Origin: an uncultured Lachnospiraceae bacterium
GTDB lineage: Bacteria; Bacillota; Clostridia; Lachnospirales; Lachnospiraceae
NCBI GenBank assembly: GCA_910585005.1
Contig: CAJUCN010000007.1
Location: 88,068 to 152,067 of the forward strand
DNA length: 64,000 nt
Reading direction: 5' to 3'
The notes beneath the pieces are model-generated. The model had not been told where the DNA came from and ran no database searches. It saw only the letters and a list, made by a program, of their open reading frames with translations. The position numbers were made by a program, and so were the translations under genes. This document shows positions 31,977-41,592 of this stretch, piece after piece (position 1 is the first letter of the stretch; each line of letters opens with the position of its first letter).

Positions 31977-33386
31977 ATGAAAATTTACAATACGTTGTCG
32001 AAAAGAAAAGAGGAGTTTATCCCTTTAGAAGAGGGGAAAGTGAAAATGTATGTGTGCGGGCCTACCGTATACAATCTGATCCATATTGGCAATGCCCGGC
32101 CGATGATCGTGTTTGACACGGTAAGAAGATACATGGAACATAAAGGATATGAGGTAAACTTTGTGTCTAATTTTACGGATGTGGATGATAAGATCATCAA
32201 AAAGGCCATTGAGGAAGGCGTGGAGGCATCGGTGGTTTCGGAGCGGTACATTGCGGAGTGCAAAAAAGATATGAAGGCAATGAATGTAAAAGAAGCTACC
32301 ACCCATCCCAAGGCAACGGAAGAAATTTGTGGTATGTTGGATATGATCGGCACGCTGATTGAAAAGGGGCATGCTTATGCGGCGGAGGATGGCACGGTAT
32401 ATTTCAGAACCAGGAGTTTTCAGGGATATGGAAAGCTTTCCCATAAGAATCTGGATGATTTGCAGGGAGGAAACCGTTCCCTGCTTGTGACAGGGGAAGA
32501 CCAAAAGGAAGATCCTCTTGACTTTGTCCTCTGGAAACCCAAAAAGGAAGGGGAGCCATACTGGGAATCTTCCTGGTGTGACGGGCGTCCTGGCTGGCAC
32601 ATTGAGTGTTCCGTGATGAGCAAAAAATACCTGGGGGAGGAGATCGATATCCATGCAGGTGGTGAAGATCTGATATTTCCCCATCATGAAAACGAGATTG
32701 CACAGTCAGAAGCGGCAAATGGAAAGCCTTTTGCAAAGTATTGGATGCACAATGCCTTCCTTAACATAGACAACCGGAAGATGTCCAAATCGGAAGGGAA
32801 TTTTTTTACGGTGAGGGATATCAGTGAAAAATATGATCTCCAGGTACTGCGATTCTTTATGCTTTCCGCTCATTATAGAAGTCCGCTGAATTTTAGCGCG
32901 GAATTGATGGAAGCAGCGCAAAACGGTTATGAGCGGATCGTCACCAGTGTGGGTAACTTAGGGTATTTGCTTGAAAATACAGCTACCGTTACGTTAAAGG
33001 AAGAAGAGTCAGGGCTGCTGGAACAGGCAAAAGGATTTATTACAAGCTTTGAGGAAGCGATGGATGATGATTTTAATTCGGCGGATGCCATTGCTGCAAT
33101 TTTTGATCTGGTCAAGTTTGCCAATGTCCATGCCAATGCAGGCAGCAGCAAGGAGTTTTTAAAGGGGCTTAAGGATGAGATCCTTCTTCTTTCTGATATC
33201 TGTGGCTTAATTGTGGAAAGAAAGCAGGAAATGTTAGACCGTGACATTGAAGCATTGATCGGGGAGCGTCAGGCTGCCAGGAAAGCGAAGGATTTTAAGA
33301 GGGCGGACGAGATCCGGAATGAATTATTAGAAAAGGGAATTATTCTGGAGGATACCCGAGAGGGAGTTAAATGGAAGAGAGCATAA
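31977..33386 (+). CDS. cysS: Cysteinyl-tRNA synthetase
   Basis: 469 residues, class I synthetase. HIGNARPMIVFD is the HIGH motif and KMSKSEGN the KMSKS loop; the active-site zinc ligands include Cys in YVCGPTVYN and GWHIECSVMS. Complete length. Overlaps mrnC by 16 bases. Controlled with cysE by the upstream T-box. Confidence 0.97.
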   Translation: MKIYNTLSKRKEEFIPLEEGKVKMYVCGPTVYNLIHIGNARPMIVFDTVRRYMEHKGYEVNFVSNFTDVDDKIIKKAIEEGVEASVVSERYIAECKKDMKAMNVKEATTHPKATEEICGMLDMIGTLIEKGHAYAAEDGTVYFRTRSFQGYGKLSHKNLDDLQGGNRSLLVTGEDQKEDPLDFVLWKPKKEGEPYWESSWCDGRPGWHIECSVMSKKYLGEEIDIHAGGEDLIFPHHENEIAQSEAANGKPFAKYWMHNAFLNIDNRKMSKSEGNFFTVRDISEKYDLQVLRFFMLSAHYRSPLNFSAELMEAAQNGYERIVTSVGNLGYLLENTATVTLKEEESGLLEQAKGFITSFEEAMDDDFNSADAIAAIFDLVKFANVHANAGSSKEFLKGLKDEILLLSDICGLIVERKQEMLDRDIEALIGERQAARKAKDFKRADEIRNELLEKGIILEDTREGVKWKRA

Positions 33387-33829
33387 GTTTTTTACAATCG
33401 GTCAAAGATAGTTTTGATTTAAAAGAGGTGGATATCAGGACGTATTCACCTCTTACCCTTGCCTATATCGGAGATGCGGTTTATGACTTGATTTTTCGGA
33501 CTATGGTGGTAGGCAGGGGGAACACTTCCGCCAATAAACTTCATAATAAGACGATTCAATATGTGAAAGCGCCGGCACAGGCAAAAATGATAGATCTGAT
33601 CATGGATGACTTGACGGAAGAGGAGCTTATCGTGTATAAAAGAGGCAGAAATGCCAAGTCTTATAGTATGGCAAAAAATTCCTCCGTAGCGGAATATAAG
33701 AAGGCAACCGGACTTGAGGCGCTTACAGGCTATCTTTACCTGGAAGAACGGATGGGACGGATACTGGAATTGATACAAAAGGGTTACCGTAAGATGGAAA
33801 CACAGGAAGGAAATCACAGTGGAAGATAA
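33371..33829 (+). CDS. mrnC: Mini-ribonuclease III
   Basis: 152 residues. RNase III catalytic domain without the double-stranded RNA-binding domain. AYIGDAVYDLIFR is the signature with the metal-binding acidic residues; a second set lies in TGLEALTGYLYLE. Matures 23S rRNA ends in Bacillus. Starts inside the end of cysS, as in the conserved Firmicutes cluster. Confidence 0.93.
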   Translation: MEESISFLQSVKDSFDLKEVDIRTYSPLTLAYIGDAVYDLIFRTMVVGRGNTSANKLHNKTIQYVKAPAQAKMIDLIMDDLTEEELIVYKRGRNAKSYSMAKNSSVAEYKKATGLEALTGYLYLEERMGRILELIQKGYRKMETQEGNHSGR

Positions 33830-34583
33830 GATGAGAGAAACGGAAGTCAGAGAGTCTGTCATAGAGGGGAGAAATGCAGTGATTGAGGCATTCCGCTCCG
33901 GAAGGACGATAGATAAGGTGTATATTCTTGACGGGTGCAATGATGGACCTGTCAGCACCATCAAAAGGGAAGCGAAAAAACAGGGCAGCGTGATCAAGTT
34001 TGTGACGAAGCAGCGTCTTGACCAGATATCCGAAACCGGAAAACATCAAGGGGTCATTGCTGCTGTGGCGGCTTATGCATATGCCCAGGTGGAGGACATG
34101 CTTGCACTTGCAGAAAAAAAGGGGGAGCCTGTTTTTTTGGTTTTGTTGGATAATATTGAAGACCCTCATAACCTGGGGGCAATCATCAGGACCGCGAACC
34201 TGGCCGGTGCCCATGGGGTGATCATTACAAAGGACCGGGCGGTAGGGCTTACTGCCGTGGTGGCGAGAGCTTCAGCCGGAGCGCTTAACTATACGCCTGT
34301 GGCGAAAGTAACGAATTTGTCAAGGACGATCAAAGAACTGAAGGAAAAGGGCATGTGGTTTGTCTGTGCAGATATGGACGGAACCAGAATGTATGACTTA
34401 GACATGACAGGCCCTATCGGCCTGGTGGTAGGAAGTGAAGGAGAGGGTGTAGGCAGACTGGTGAAGGAAAACTGTGATATGACTGCCGCTATCCCGATGA
34501 AGGGGGACATCGACTCGCTAAATGCGTCTGTGGCTGCAGGAGTGCTTGCTTATGAGATCGTCCGCCAGAGAATTGGAAAATAG
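33819..34583 (+). CDS. rlmB: 23S rRNA (guanosine-2'-O)-methyltransferase RlmB
   Basis: 254 residues, SPOUT/TrmH family. N-terminal L30e-like RNA-binding part, then LLDNIEDPHNLGAIIRTANLAGAHGVII, GALNYTPVAKVTNL and the knot region IGLVVGSEGEGVGRLVKE with IPMKGDIDSLNASVAAGV. Methylates G2251 of 23S rRNA. GTG start at 33819 with AGGAAGG ahead; overlaps mrnC by 11 bases. Confidence 0.94.
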   Translation: MEDKMRETEVRESVIEGRNAVIEAFRSGRTIDKVYILDGCNDGPVSTIKREAKKQGSVIKFVTKQRLDQISETGKHQGVIAAVAAYAYAQVEDMLALAEKKGEPVFLVLLDNIEDPHNLGAIIRTANLAGAHGVIITKDRAVGLTAVVARASAGALNYTPVAKVTNLSRTIKELKEKGMWFVCADMDGTRMYDLDMTGPIGLVVGSEGEGVGRLVKENCDMTAAIPMKGDIDSLNASVAAGVLAYEIVRQRIGK

Positions 34584-34598
34584 AAATCAGGGAAAGAA

Positions 34599-35939
34599 AT
34601 GGGAAAAGCGAACAGAGTTTTATTGATGCTGATCGCCATGGTTGTTATCATGATCACAGCAGTTGGGATTAACCGGGCCGTGGAACAGCGCAGTACCAAA
34701 CAATGGGCAAAGGAGCGCCGGGAACGTTATGAGGAAGCCCGTGCGGAGGTTGCTGAGATTCAGATGACGATCAGTGAGTTATCACAGGACCCACAGGCTC
34801 TTGAGGAATTTATCAAGGAGAACCAGCAATATTTTGAAGACGGGATGGATGTGGGTGAAGGAAGTATTGGGGAAGAGGCAGGATCAGAAAAGGATCAAAA
34901 GGAAAACCAATACCGGGAAAGCGATGTTTCCGAAAATGATATCTCAGGAAATACTGTCTCAGGAAATGATATCTCAGGAAATGACGTTTCAGGAAATGAC
35001 ATCTCAGGGAATTCCGTTTCGGGAAATACTATTTCGGGCAACAGTATCTCGGGGAACAGTGTTTCCGAAAATACGGTTACCGGGAATGACATTTCTGGAA
35101 ATGGAATTTCGGCAAACAATCTGGCTAAGGAAAGCGGACGATCTGATGATGGATCATCGGTGTCCGGCAATACGTTGTTAGAAAAGAGAAAGATCCGGGG
35201 ATCCTATCAGGAGACAATACTTCAAAAGGAACGGAACATGGAGGTCATTGAAGCCAGGAAGGTGGATTTTTCCCATAAAAAGATTGTGTGTCTGGGAGAT
35301 AGCATTACGGCGGCTGCAAACCTGGAAAATATGGAGGATTATCAGCGGTATTCGTATCCTTTTTATTTGAAAGAACTTTTGAATGCTGAGAGTGTGGAAA
35401 ATTTAGGGATAGGCGGATCTTCCATAGGGCGGTATTGGGAAAACGCATTTGTGGACCGGTATCAAGAAATTCCTGAGGATGCAGATATTATTCTTGTTAT
35501 GGGTGGGACAAACGATGGATTTTGTGTCTCACAGAAAGATTTTGGAATCATGGAGGAGCGGAAGGAAGGGACTTTTATTGGGGATTTGGACGAACTGATG
35601 AGGGGATTGAAGAAAAGCTATCCAGATGCACAGATCGTTTTTGCGACGCCTCTTCCCAATGTGCTTCATGATATGCTGCGGAAGGAACGGGATTATCTTC
35701 TGCCCCAGTCCATGATCGTAAACGTCATGAAAGAACTTGGGAGAGAGTATGGGATTCCGGTGATCGACCTTTATAATTCTAATGTGTTGGATTCCCATGA
35801 TGCTGCAGTGATTTATAATTATATGCCGGATGGCGTTCATTGTAATCCGGAAGGATACCAGGTATTGGCGCAGCAGATCGCAGCAGAGCTGGTCAGGATA
35901 TGTGAAATGCAGGAGGAAGATCTTGAAGAAGAATTATGA
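34599..35939 (+). CDS. Membrane-anchored SGNH/GDSL hydrolase with SGN-x-x repeats
   Basis: 446 residues. N-terminal anchor (about 6-27), a coiled-coil-like charged segment, then about twelve tandem five-residue repeats of the type (D/T/S)(I/V)SGN (about 108-172), then an SGNH hydrolase domain: VCLGDSITA (block I Ser), GIGGSSIGRY (block II), MGGTNDGF (block III Asn) and DGVHCNPEGY (block V Asp-His). Probably an extracytoplasmic esterase or deacetylase, perhaps on the wall. It occupies the place of yacP/rae1 in the Bacillus cysE-sigH cluster. Its last 17 bases overlap sigH. Confidence 0.85.
   Translation: MGKANRVLLMLIAMVVIMITAVGINRAVEQRSTKQWAKERRERYEEARAEVAEIQMTISELSQDPQALEEFIKENQQYFEDGMDVGEGSIGEEAGSEKDQKENQYRESDVSENDISGNTVSGNDISGNDVSGNDISGNSVSGNTISGNSISGNSVSENTVTGNDISGNGISANNLAKESGRSDDGSSVSGNTLLEKRKIRGSYQETILQKERNMEVIEARKVDFSHKKIVCLGDSITAAANLENMEDYQRYSYPFYLKELLNAESVENLGIGGSSIGRYWENAFVDRYQEIPEDADIILVMGGTNDGFCVSQKDFGIMEERKEGTFIGDLDELMRGLKKSYPDAQIVFATPLPNVLHDMLRKERDYLLPQSMIVNVMKELGREYGIPVIDLYNSNVLDSHDAAVIYNYMPDGVHCNPEGYQVLAQQIAAELVRICEMQEEDLEEEL
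34921..35120 (+). repeat. 15-bp tandem repeats encoding the SGN-x-x stalk
   Basis: Degenerate 15-base units built around a TCAGGAAAT/TCGGGAAAT-type core, inside the SGNH hydrolase gene. The repeat count could vary by slippage. Confidence 0.85.
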
Positions 35940-36561
35940 GGAATGCAGCGATGAGGAACTGATCCTTCTTTTGCGGGATGGAGAAGAGTCCATCATTGAT
36001 TATATTATGGACAAATACAAAAACCTGGTTCGGAGGAAAGCAAGGTCTATGTATATTTTAGGGGCGGACCGGGACGATCTGATTCAGGAGGGGATGATCG
36101 GGCTTTTTAAATCGGTCAGGGATTATGACGCAGGGAGGGATGCCAGTTTTTTTACGTTTGCCGACCTTTGTGTTTCCAGGCAGATGTACACAGCAATCCA
36201 GGCGGCAGGGCGGCAGAAACATACGCCGTTAAATACATACATTTCCCTCTATACGGGTTCTTCCGAGGCTGATGGAGGGGGCAGAAGCACAGAGGGAGAA
36301 TGGGATCTTATGGGGAGCATGATCTCTTGTCCGGAAAAAAATCCCGAAGAACTTTTGATTGATAAAGAGAATGTGGAGCGGCTGGAGCGAACCATTGAAA
36401 AAGAGTTAAGCGGTTTTGAAAAACAAGTGTTGGATCTGCACATGACAGGCATGAGATACAGTGAGATCGCACGGGTGCTGGGAAGGGATGAAAAATCTAC
36501 GGATAATGCATTACAGAGGATTAAAAGTAAGTTAAAAAAGGCAATTATAAAAAATGAATAA
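35923..36561 (+). CDS. sigH: RNA polymerase sigma factor SigH
   Basis: 212 residues, sigma-70 family of early stationary phase and sporulation. Region 2 (IIDYIMDKYKNLVRRKAR, DDLIQEGMIGLFKSVRDYD, FFTFADLCVSRQMYTAI) and region 4 (LSGFEKQVLDLHMTGMRY, EIARVLGRDEKSTDNALQR) are clear. The start is TTG 35923: AGGAGGA lies five to six bases ahead and the protein then begins LKKNYEECSDEEL as in homologs; the longer frame is antisense-like filler. Position after cysE-cysS-mrnC-rlmB is canonical and supports a spore-forming ancestry. Confidence 0.93.
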   Translation: MKKNYEECSDEELILLLRDGEESIIDYIMDKYKNLVRRKARSMYILGADRDDLIQEGMIGLFKSVRDYDAGRDASFFTFADLCVSRQMYTAIQAAGRQKHTPLNTYISLYTGSSEADGGGRSTEGEWDLMGSMISCPEKNPEELLIDKENVERLERTIEKELSGFEKQVLDLHMTGMRYSEIARVLGRDEKSTDNALQRIKSKLKKAIIKNE

Positions 36562-36578
36562 AATCTTTTTTGGGTATA

Positions 36579-36635
36579 TTGACAGGGGGCAACTTTGTTA
36601 ATATACTTTTTTTATTTGATTCCGACCGACTGGTC
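36579..36635 (+). promoter_or_regulatory. Promoter and TetR operator of the RND efflux operon
   Basis: TTGACA (36579-36584), 17 bases, TATACT (36602-36607). Just downstream lies GACCGACTGGTC (36624-36635), a palindrome of the type bound by TetR/AcrR regulators (GACC-N4-GGTC). The TetR gene is the second gene of the operon, so autoregulation is likely. Confidence 0.78.
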
Positions 36636-36673
36636 AGTTTTGAAAAACAGTTTATTCAAAGGAGCCTTTACAT

Positions 36674-39600
36674 ATGTTAGGGAAATTCAGTGTGAAAAAA
36701 CCATATACCGTTTTGGTGGCAGTGGTGCTTGTAATCGTGCTTGGAGTGGTGTCCTTTACCAAGATGACAACGGATCTTTTGCCCAGTATCAGCCTGCCGT
36801 ATGTGATCGTCATGACGCCTTATCCGGGAGCAAGCCCGGAAACGGTGGAAATGGTGGTGACCAAGCCGGTGGAAGCATCCATGGCTACGGTAAGCAATAT
36901 TGAAGGGATCAGTTCCGTGTCCAGTGAAAACTACTCCATGGTGATTTTGGAGTTCGCCCAGTCCACGGATATGAATGGGGTTTCCTTGGAAATCAGGGAA
37001 AATTTGGATCAAATTAAAGGTTACTGGGATGATTCTGTGGGAAATCCGGTTATTATGAAACTGAATCCGGATATGCTGCCTGTGATGATTGCGGCAGTAG
37101 GCGGGAATGACATGACGCCAGCGGAAGTGACGGAGCTTACACAAAAAAACATTATCCCGGAACTGGAAAGCCTGGAAGGGGTGGCCTCGGCCAGCGCTAC
37201 CGGACTGCTGGAGGAGAGCGTTCATGTAATCATCCGTCAGGAAAAGATTGATGTGATTAATGAGCAGGTCTTTGGTTCTATTGATAAGGAAATTGATGAG
37301 ACGAAGGAAGAACTGGAGGAGAAAAAGCAGGAGGTTTATGACGGGCAAAACGAACTTGCGGATGCACGGAAGGAGCTTGCTGACTCCGAAGTGGATTTAG
37401 AGGAGAGCAGGCAGAAGCTGGAGGACTCTAAGAAGGAGCTTGCGGACTCCCGGAAAGAGATTGAAGACGGCAAGGCGGAGATTGCGGAAAATACGATCAA
37501 GTTAGAAGAGGGAAAGACGGAGCTTGCAGATAAAAAAGCGGCTACCGCAAGGCAGCTTGCGGAGGCGGAGACTCAGATTGTGACGGCAAAGGCGGATCTG
37601 GAAGCGACTAAGATGCATATTACGATGGATCTGGAAACCGTGAAAGCTTCCAATGATGCATTGCAGCAGGCCAAGCAGGGAGTTACGGCACTGGAAGGGC
37701 AATTTGGCAATAAGAATAATTTGGAAGCAGCGATTACAATGGCAGGGGATGCCAGTGGGGTTCCATTTGACAATTTGAAAGATGAGATAAGTACACTACC
37801 AGACCTTACAGAAGATGCCGTGCAGAAGTTAAGTGAACTTGGGATTTTGATGAGTACGGATAACACTGTGGATGAGGCTATCGCTGCATTAGACAGCGCC
37901 AAAGAGACGGCAAGGGGAGAAGCAACCGCACAATTACAAGGTTTATTGGATAAGTGGGAGCAGGCGGAAGAAATGATTCCTAATCTTGAGGAAAGTCTCA
38001 ACGCTAATACCATGGGCCTGGGCTATGATTTGTATGCCTCCCAAATGAAGTCTACGCTCTCCGAAATAGAGGGAAATATTGAAAAGTTAGACGCTGCCAT
38101 GAATGAGCTTTACCAGGGAAACCTTACCGCAGCCATTGAATTTGCCAATGCCCAGACCACCATCAGCCTTGGGGAACTGCAGTTAAATACGGCAAAAGCC
38201 CAGATTGAGGCAGGGGAATCTCAGTTGGAAGCGGGAGAAGAGCAGATTAAATCCGGGGAAGAACAGCTGGAAGCAGGATGGGATCAGATCAAGTCTGGCT
38301 ATGAACAGTTAAACGATACGGCGGAGCAGCTTTCCGATGCCCTGCAGCAGATCTTAGACGGGGAAGAAGAACTGGAAGAAGCCAGGGAAGAGGCTTATGA
38401 CAAAGCGGACATGCACGGTATCCTGACAGTGGATACGGTAAAAGGGCTTTTGGCGGCACAGAATTTTTCCATGCCGGCAGGATATGTGACGGAGGATGGG
38501 ATTTCCTATTTGATCCGGGTGGGGGATAAACCGGAGGATATGGAAGAACTTAAGAAAATGCCCTTGCTTAACCCGGAAATGGATGGGGTGGACGTGATCA
38601 CGTTAGGGGATGTTGCGGATGTGTTTATGACGGACAATTCGGCGGATATCTATGCCAATGTAAACGGCGCACCGGGCATCATGGTGTCCATCCAGAAACA
38701 GACCGGGTATTCTACCGGGGATGTGTCCGACAGGCTTCTTGACAAATTTGAACAATTGATGGAAGAGGACGAAAACCTGATGCTCATCACTTTGATGGAT
38801 CAGGGGGTATACATTGATCTTGTGATGGATTCCATCCTGAACAATATTATGTTTGGGGCGGTTTTGGCAATCTTGATTTTGATCTTGTTCCTAAAAGATC
38901 TCCGTCCTACGGCGGTGATTGCCTGCTCTATCCCTATCAGCCTTGTAACGGCGATCGTGTGCATGTATTTCAGCGGCGTGACGCTTAACGTAATTTCCCT
39001 TTCCGGTCTTGCGCTGGGAATCGGTATGCTGGTGGATAACTCCATCGTAGTGATTGAAAATATTTACCGGATGAGGAAAGAAGGACGGAACGCAAAGGAC
39101 GCGGCGGTGGAGGGCGCGGGGGAGGTGGCGGGAGCCATCATGGCCTCAACCCTTACCACAGTGTGCGTATTTTTGCCCATCGTCTTTACGGAAGGGATCA
39201 CGCGGCAGTTGTTTGTGGATATGGGGCTGACCATTGCCTACTCGCTGCTGTCAAGTCTTGTGATCGCCCTTACGGTAGTGCCTGCTATGGCTTCTAAGAT
39301 GCTGACCAAGACGAGAGAACAAAAGGACAGCCGGTTCTTTACGGTGCTGATAAATGGATATGAAAAGGTACTTTTGGCAGCGCTTAAGCTAAAACCTCTT
39401 GTACTTCTTTTGGTGGTGGCGCTTTTGATAGGGAGCGGAATTGCTTCTTATGCAAAGGGAACGGCTTTTATGCCGGAAATGGACAGCACCCAGATGACTT
39501 TGTCGCTGACCATGCCGGAGGATACCCCTCTTGATGAGACGGCGGCGGTGACCGATGAGATTGTGGAACGTCTATTGGAAATGGAAGAAGTGACAGATGT

Positions 39601-40903
39601 GGGCGCTATGGCAAGCACTTCCTCTATGACTATGCTGACCGGCAGTGGCGATACTGCAACGAATGCAGCGGATGTGTACATTGCCCTTAGCAGTGAGAAA
39701 AAGAAAAGCAATAAGGAATTAGCATTAGAGATAGAAGAAGACCTGGCGGATCTTTGTGTTAAAAACGATGCAGAAATTGAAATAGAGACTTCCAATATGG
39801 ATATGAGCGCCTTAGGCGGCAGCGGGATTTCCATTCAGGTCCGGGGACGCGAGATCGACACCATGCAAAAGATTGCCAGTGAGGTGGCGGAAATCTTAAA
39901 AGGCGTGGAAGGAACGCAGAATGTTTCCAGCGGCCTGGAAGATTCCACAGGAGAAATGCGTATCCTCATCGACCGGGATAAGGCCATTGAACACGGGCTT
40001 ACAGTGGCGGAGATTTTCCAGCAGATCAGCGCGAAGCTGGCGGATGCGGCAAGCTCCACCACATTGGAGACAGAGATCAAAGAATATGACGTTTATGTAA
40101 AACATGGATCAGATATGGAGCTTACCAGAAGGCTGATTAAGGGCCTTGAAGTGGAAAGGACGAAGCAGGACGGGACAAAGGATAAGGTTCCCCTTTCCGC
40201 GCTGGCAAGATTTGAGGATACCATTTCCCCGAAATCCATTAACCGGACGGAGCAGACCAGATATATGGGCGTGTCGGCGGAGATTGCGGAAGGCTATAAT
40301 GTGGGACTGGTGTCGGATGATGTGGAAAAAGCCTTAAAAGATTATCAGGTCCCGGCGGGATATTCTCTGGTGATGACCGGTGAAAATGAGACTATCACGG
40401 ATGCCATGGAGCAGTTGTACCTGATGCTTTTGCTTGCTTTGATCTTTATGTACCTGATCATGGTGGCCCAGTTCCAGTCGCTGCTTTCGCCCTTTATCAT
40501 TATGTTTACCATCCCTCTTGCCTTTACAGGCGGTTTTCTGGGGCTTGTGGTAAGCGGCAGCGAGCTTAGCGTGATTGCTCTGATCGGGTTTGTCATGCTC
40601 TCCGGTATTATCGTAAACAACGGTATCGTGCTGGTGGATTATATGAACCAGCTTAGGAGTGAAGGTATGGAAAAGAGGCAGGCAATCCTTATCGCCGGGA
40701 AGACAAGGCTCCGGCCGGTTTTGATGACGGCGCTGACAACGATCCTGGCGCTTTGTACCATGGTATTTAGTCATGATATGGGTTCGGAGATGGCAAAGCC
40801 AATGGCCATCGTTACCATTGGCGGGCTGGTTTACGGCACATTGCTTACGCTGGTAGTGATTCCTTGCATTTATGATATTTTTTCCAGGGAAAAGAAGGGC
40901 TAA
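36674..40903 (+). CDS. RND-superfamily efflux permease with a large coiled-coil insert
   Basis: 1409 residues. Two RND halves: helix 1 near the start (about 11-31), then helices 2-7 after about residue 710, and a second half from about 910 with LKASK-like loops and six closing helices (VAQFQSLLSPFIIMFTIPLAFTGG, GFVMLSGIIVNNGIVLVDYMN). GLALGIGMLVDNSIVVIENIYR in helix 4 has the proton-relay Asp. Residues about 196-575, in the first periplasmic-type loop, are a heptad-rich Glu/Lys/Ala coiled coil that ordinary AcrB-type pumps (about 1030 residues) lack. Probably a drug or lipid exporter whose insert bridges the thick wall, replacing an adaptor protein. AAAGGAG ahead of the start. Confidence 0.9.
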   Translation: MLGKFSVKKPYTVLVAVVLVIVLGVVSFTKMTTDLLPSISLPYVIVMTPYPGASPETVEMVVTKPVEASMATVSNIEGISSVSSENYSMVILEFAQSTDMNGVSLEIRENLDQIKGYWDDSVGNPVIMKLNPDMLPVMIAAVGGNDMTPAEVTELTQKNIIPELESLEGVASASATGLLEESVHVIIRQEKIDVINEQVFGSIDKEIDETKEELEEKKQEVYDGQNELADARKELADSEVDLEESRQKLEDSKKELADSRKEIEDGKAEIAENTIKLEEGKTELADKKAATARQLAEAETQIVTAKADLEATKMHITMDLETVKASNDALQQAKQGVTALEGQFGNKNNLEAAITMAGDASGVPFDNLKDEISTLPDLTEDAVQKLSELGILMSTDNTVDEAIAALDSAKETARGEATAQLQGLLDKWEQAEEMIPNLEESLNANTMGLGYDLYASQMKSTLSEIEGNIEKLDAAMNELYQGNLTAAIEFANAQTTISLGELQLNTAKAQIEAGESQLEAGEEQIKSGEEQLEAGWDQIKSGYEQLNDTAEQLSDALQQILDGEEELEEAREEAYDKADMHGILTVDTVKGLLAAQNFSMPAGYVTEDGISYLIRVGDKPEDMEELKKMPLLNPEMDGVDVITLGDVADVFMTDNSADIYANVNGAPGIMVSIQKQTGYSTGDVSDRLLDKFEQLMEEDENLMLITLMDQGVYIDLVMDSILNNIMFGAVLAILILILFLKDLRPTAVIACSIPISLVTAIVCMYFSGVTLNVISLSGLALGIGMLVDNSIVVIENIYRMRKEGRNAKDAAVEGAGEVAGAIMASTLTTVCVFLPIVFTEGITRQLFVDMGLTIAYSLLSSLVIALTVVPAMASKMLTKTREQKDSRFFTVLINGYEKVLLAALKLKPLVLLLVVALLIGSGIASYAKGTAFMPEMDSTQMTLSLTMPEDTPLDETAAVTDEIVERLLEMEEVTDVGAMASTSSMTMLTGSGDTATNAADVYIALSSEKKKSNKELALEIEEDLADLCVKNDAEIEIETSNMDMSALGGSGISIQVRGREIDTMQKIASEVAEILKGVEGTQNVSSGLEDSTGEMRILIDRDKAIEHGLTVAEIFQQISAKLADAASSTTLETEIKEYDVYVKHGSDMELTRRLIKGLEVERTKQDGTKDKVPLSALARFEDTISPKSINRTEQTRYMGVSAEIAEGYNVGLVSDDVEKALKDYQVPAGYSLVMTGENETITDAMEQLYLMLLLALIFMYLIMVAQFQSLLSPFIIMFTIPLAFTGGFLGLVVSGSELSVIALIGFVMLSGIIVNNGIVLVDYMNQLRSEGMEKRQAILIAGKTRLRPVLMTALTTILALCTMVFSHDMGSEMAKPMAIVTIGGLVYGTLLTLVVIPCIYDIFSREKKG

Positions 40904-40924
40904 GGGAAATATAAGGGGACGAAG

Positions 40925-41563
40925 ATGGAGAGAAAACAATTACCGCCTAAAGTGCTGGCTGTCTTTAAGGCCGTGGTGGAACTGTTTACGGAAGGCGCTG
41001 ATTTGAACACGCTTACGGTTTCAGAGATCACCACAAGGGCCGGGATCGGGAAAGGCACGGTCTACGATTATTTTGCCAACAAAGAAGAAATGCTGGCAGG
41101 CGCACTGTATCATGAGATGGATGTGGTCTGTTGGGAATTGTATGAAAGCCTGCAGGCCAGGAAAGATTTATATGAAAGGATAGAGCAGATCCTGCTTGAT
41201 ATGGAGACTCACAGGCAGGAGATGGAATGTGCGTTTAAAGTACTCCACCTTCTTATGGATAATTCCCAAGTGAGCAAACAACTGCGGGAACTTTTCAGGG
41301 AAAAGAAGGATGGTGAGCTTCCTTTGTACCAGATGCTGCAAAAACTGATCCAGGAGGAACTTGGGGAAAGGAGCAGGATCTCCAAAGAAGATATGTTGTA
41401 TCTTGTGATGAATACCATGTCCAAGCTGCTTTGTTACGCCATGTACTTAAATTATGACGGTGTGCTGAGCGTTTATGGAACAAAGAACATAAGGGAGCGG
41501 ATCTGCAGGGCAATCTGCCAGGAAGTTGAGAGTGTGGAAAGGGCAGAGGAGAGCCGGGCATAA
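40925..41563 (+). CDS. TetR/AcrR-family regulator of the RND pump
   Basis: 212 residues. N-terminal helix-turn-helix (LTVSEITTRAGIGKGTVYDYFANKEEML, about 30-58) and a helical ligand-binding domain. It begins 22 bases after the permease gene, on the same strand, and a TetR-type palindrome lies downstream of the operon promoter (36624-36635). It most likely represses the operon until a pump substrate binds. Confidence 0.92.
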   Translation: MERKQLPPKVLAVFKAVVELFTEGADLNTLTVSEITTRAGIGKGTVYDYFANKEEMLAGALYHEMDVVCWELYESLQARKDLYERIEQILLDMETHRQEMECAFKVLHLLMDNSQVSKQLRELFREKKDGELPLYQMLQKLIQEELGERSRISKEDMLYLVMNTMSKLLCYAMYLNYDGVLSVYGTKNIRERICRAICQEVESVERAEESRA

Positions 41564-41592
41564 AACGCTGATCAAAGTAAAGTGAGGGAAAT

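Noticed and set aside
34895..35170. Antisense repeat protein opposite the SGN repeats
   Set aside because: A mirror of the 15-bp repeats in the SGNH hydrolase gene; no start signal.
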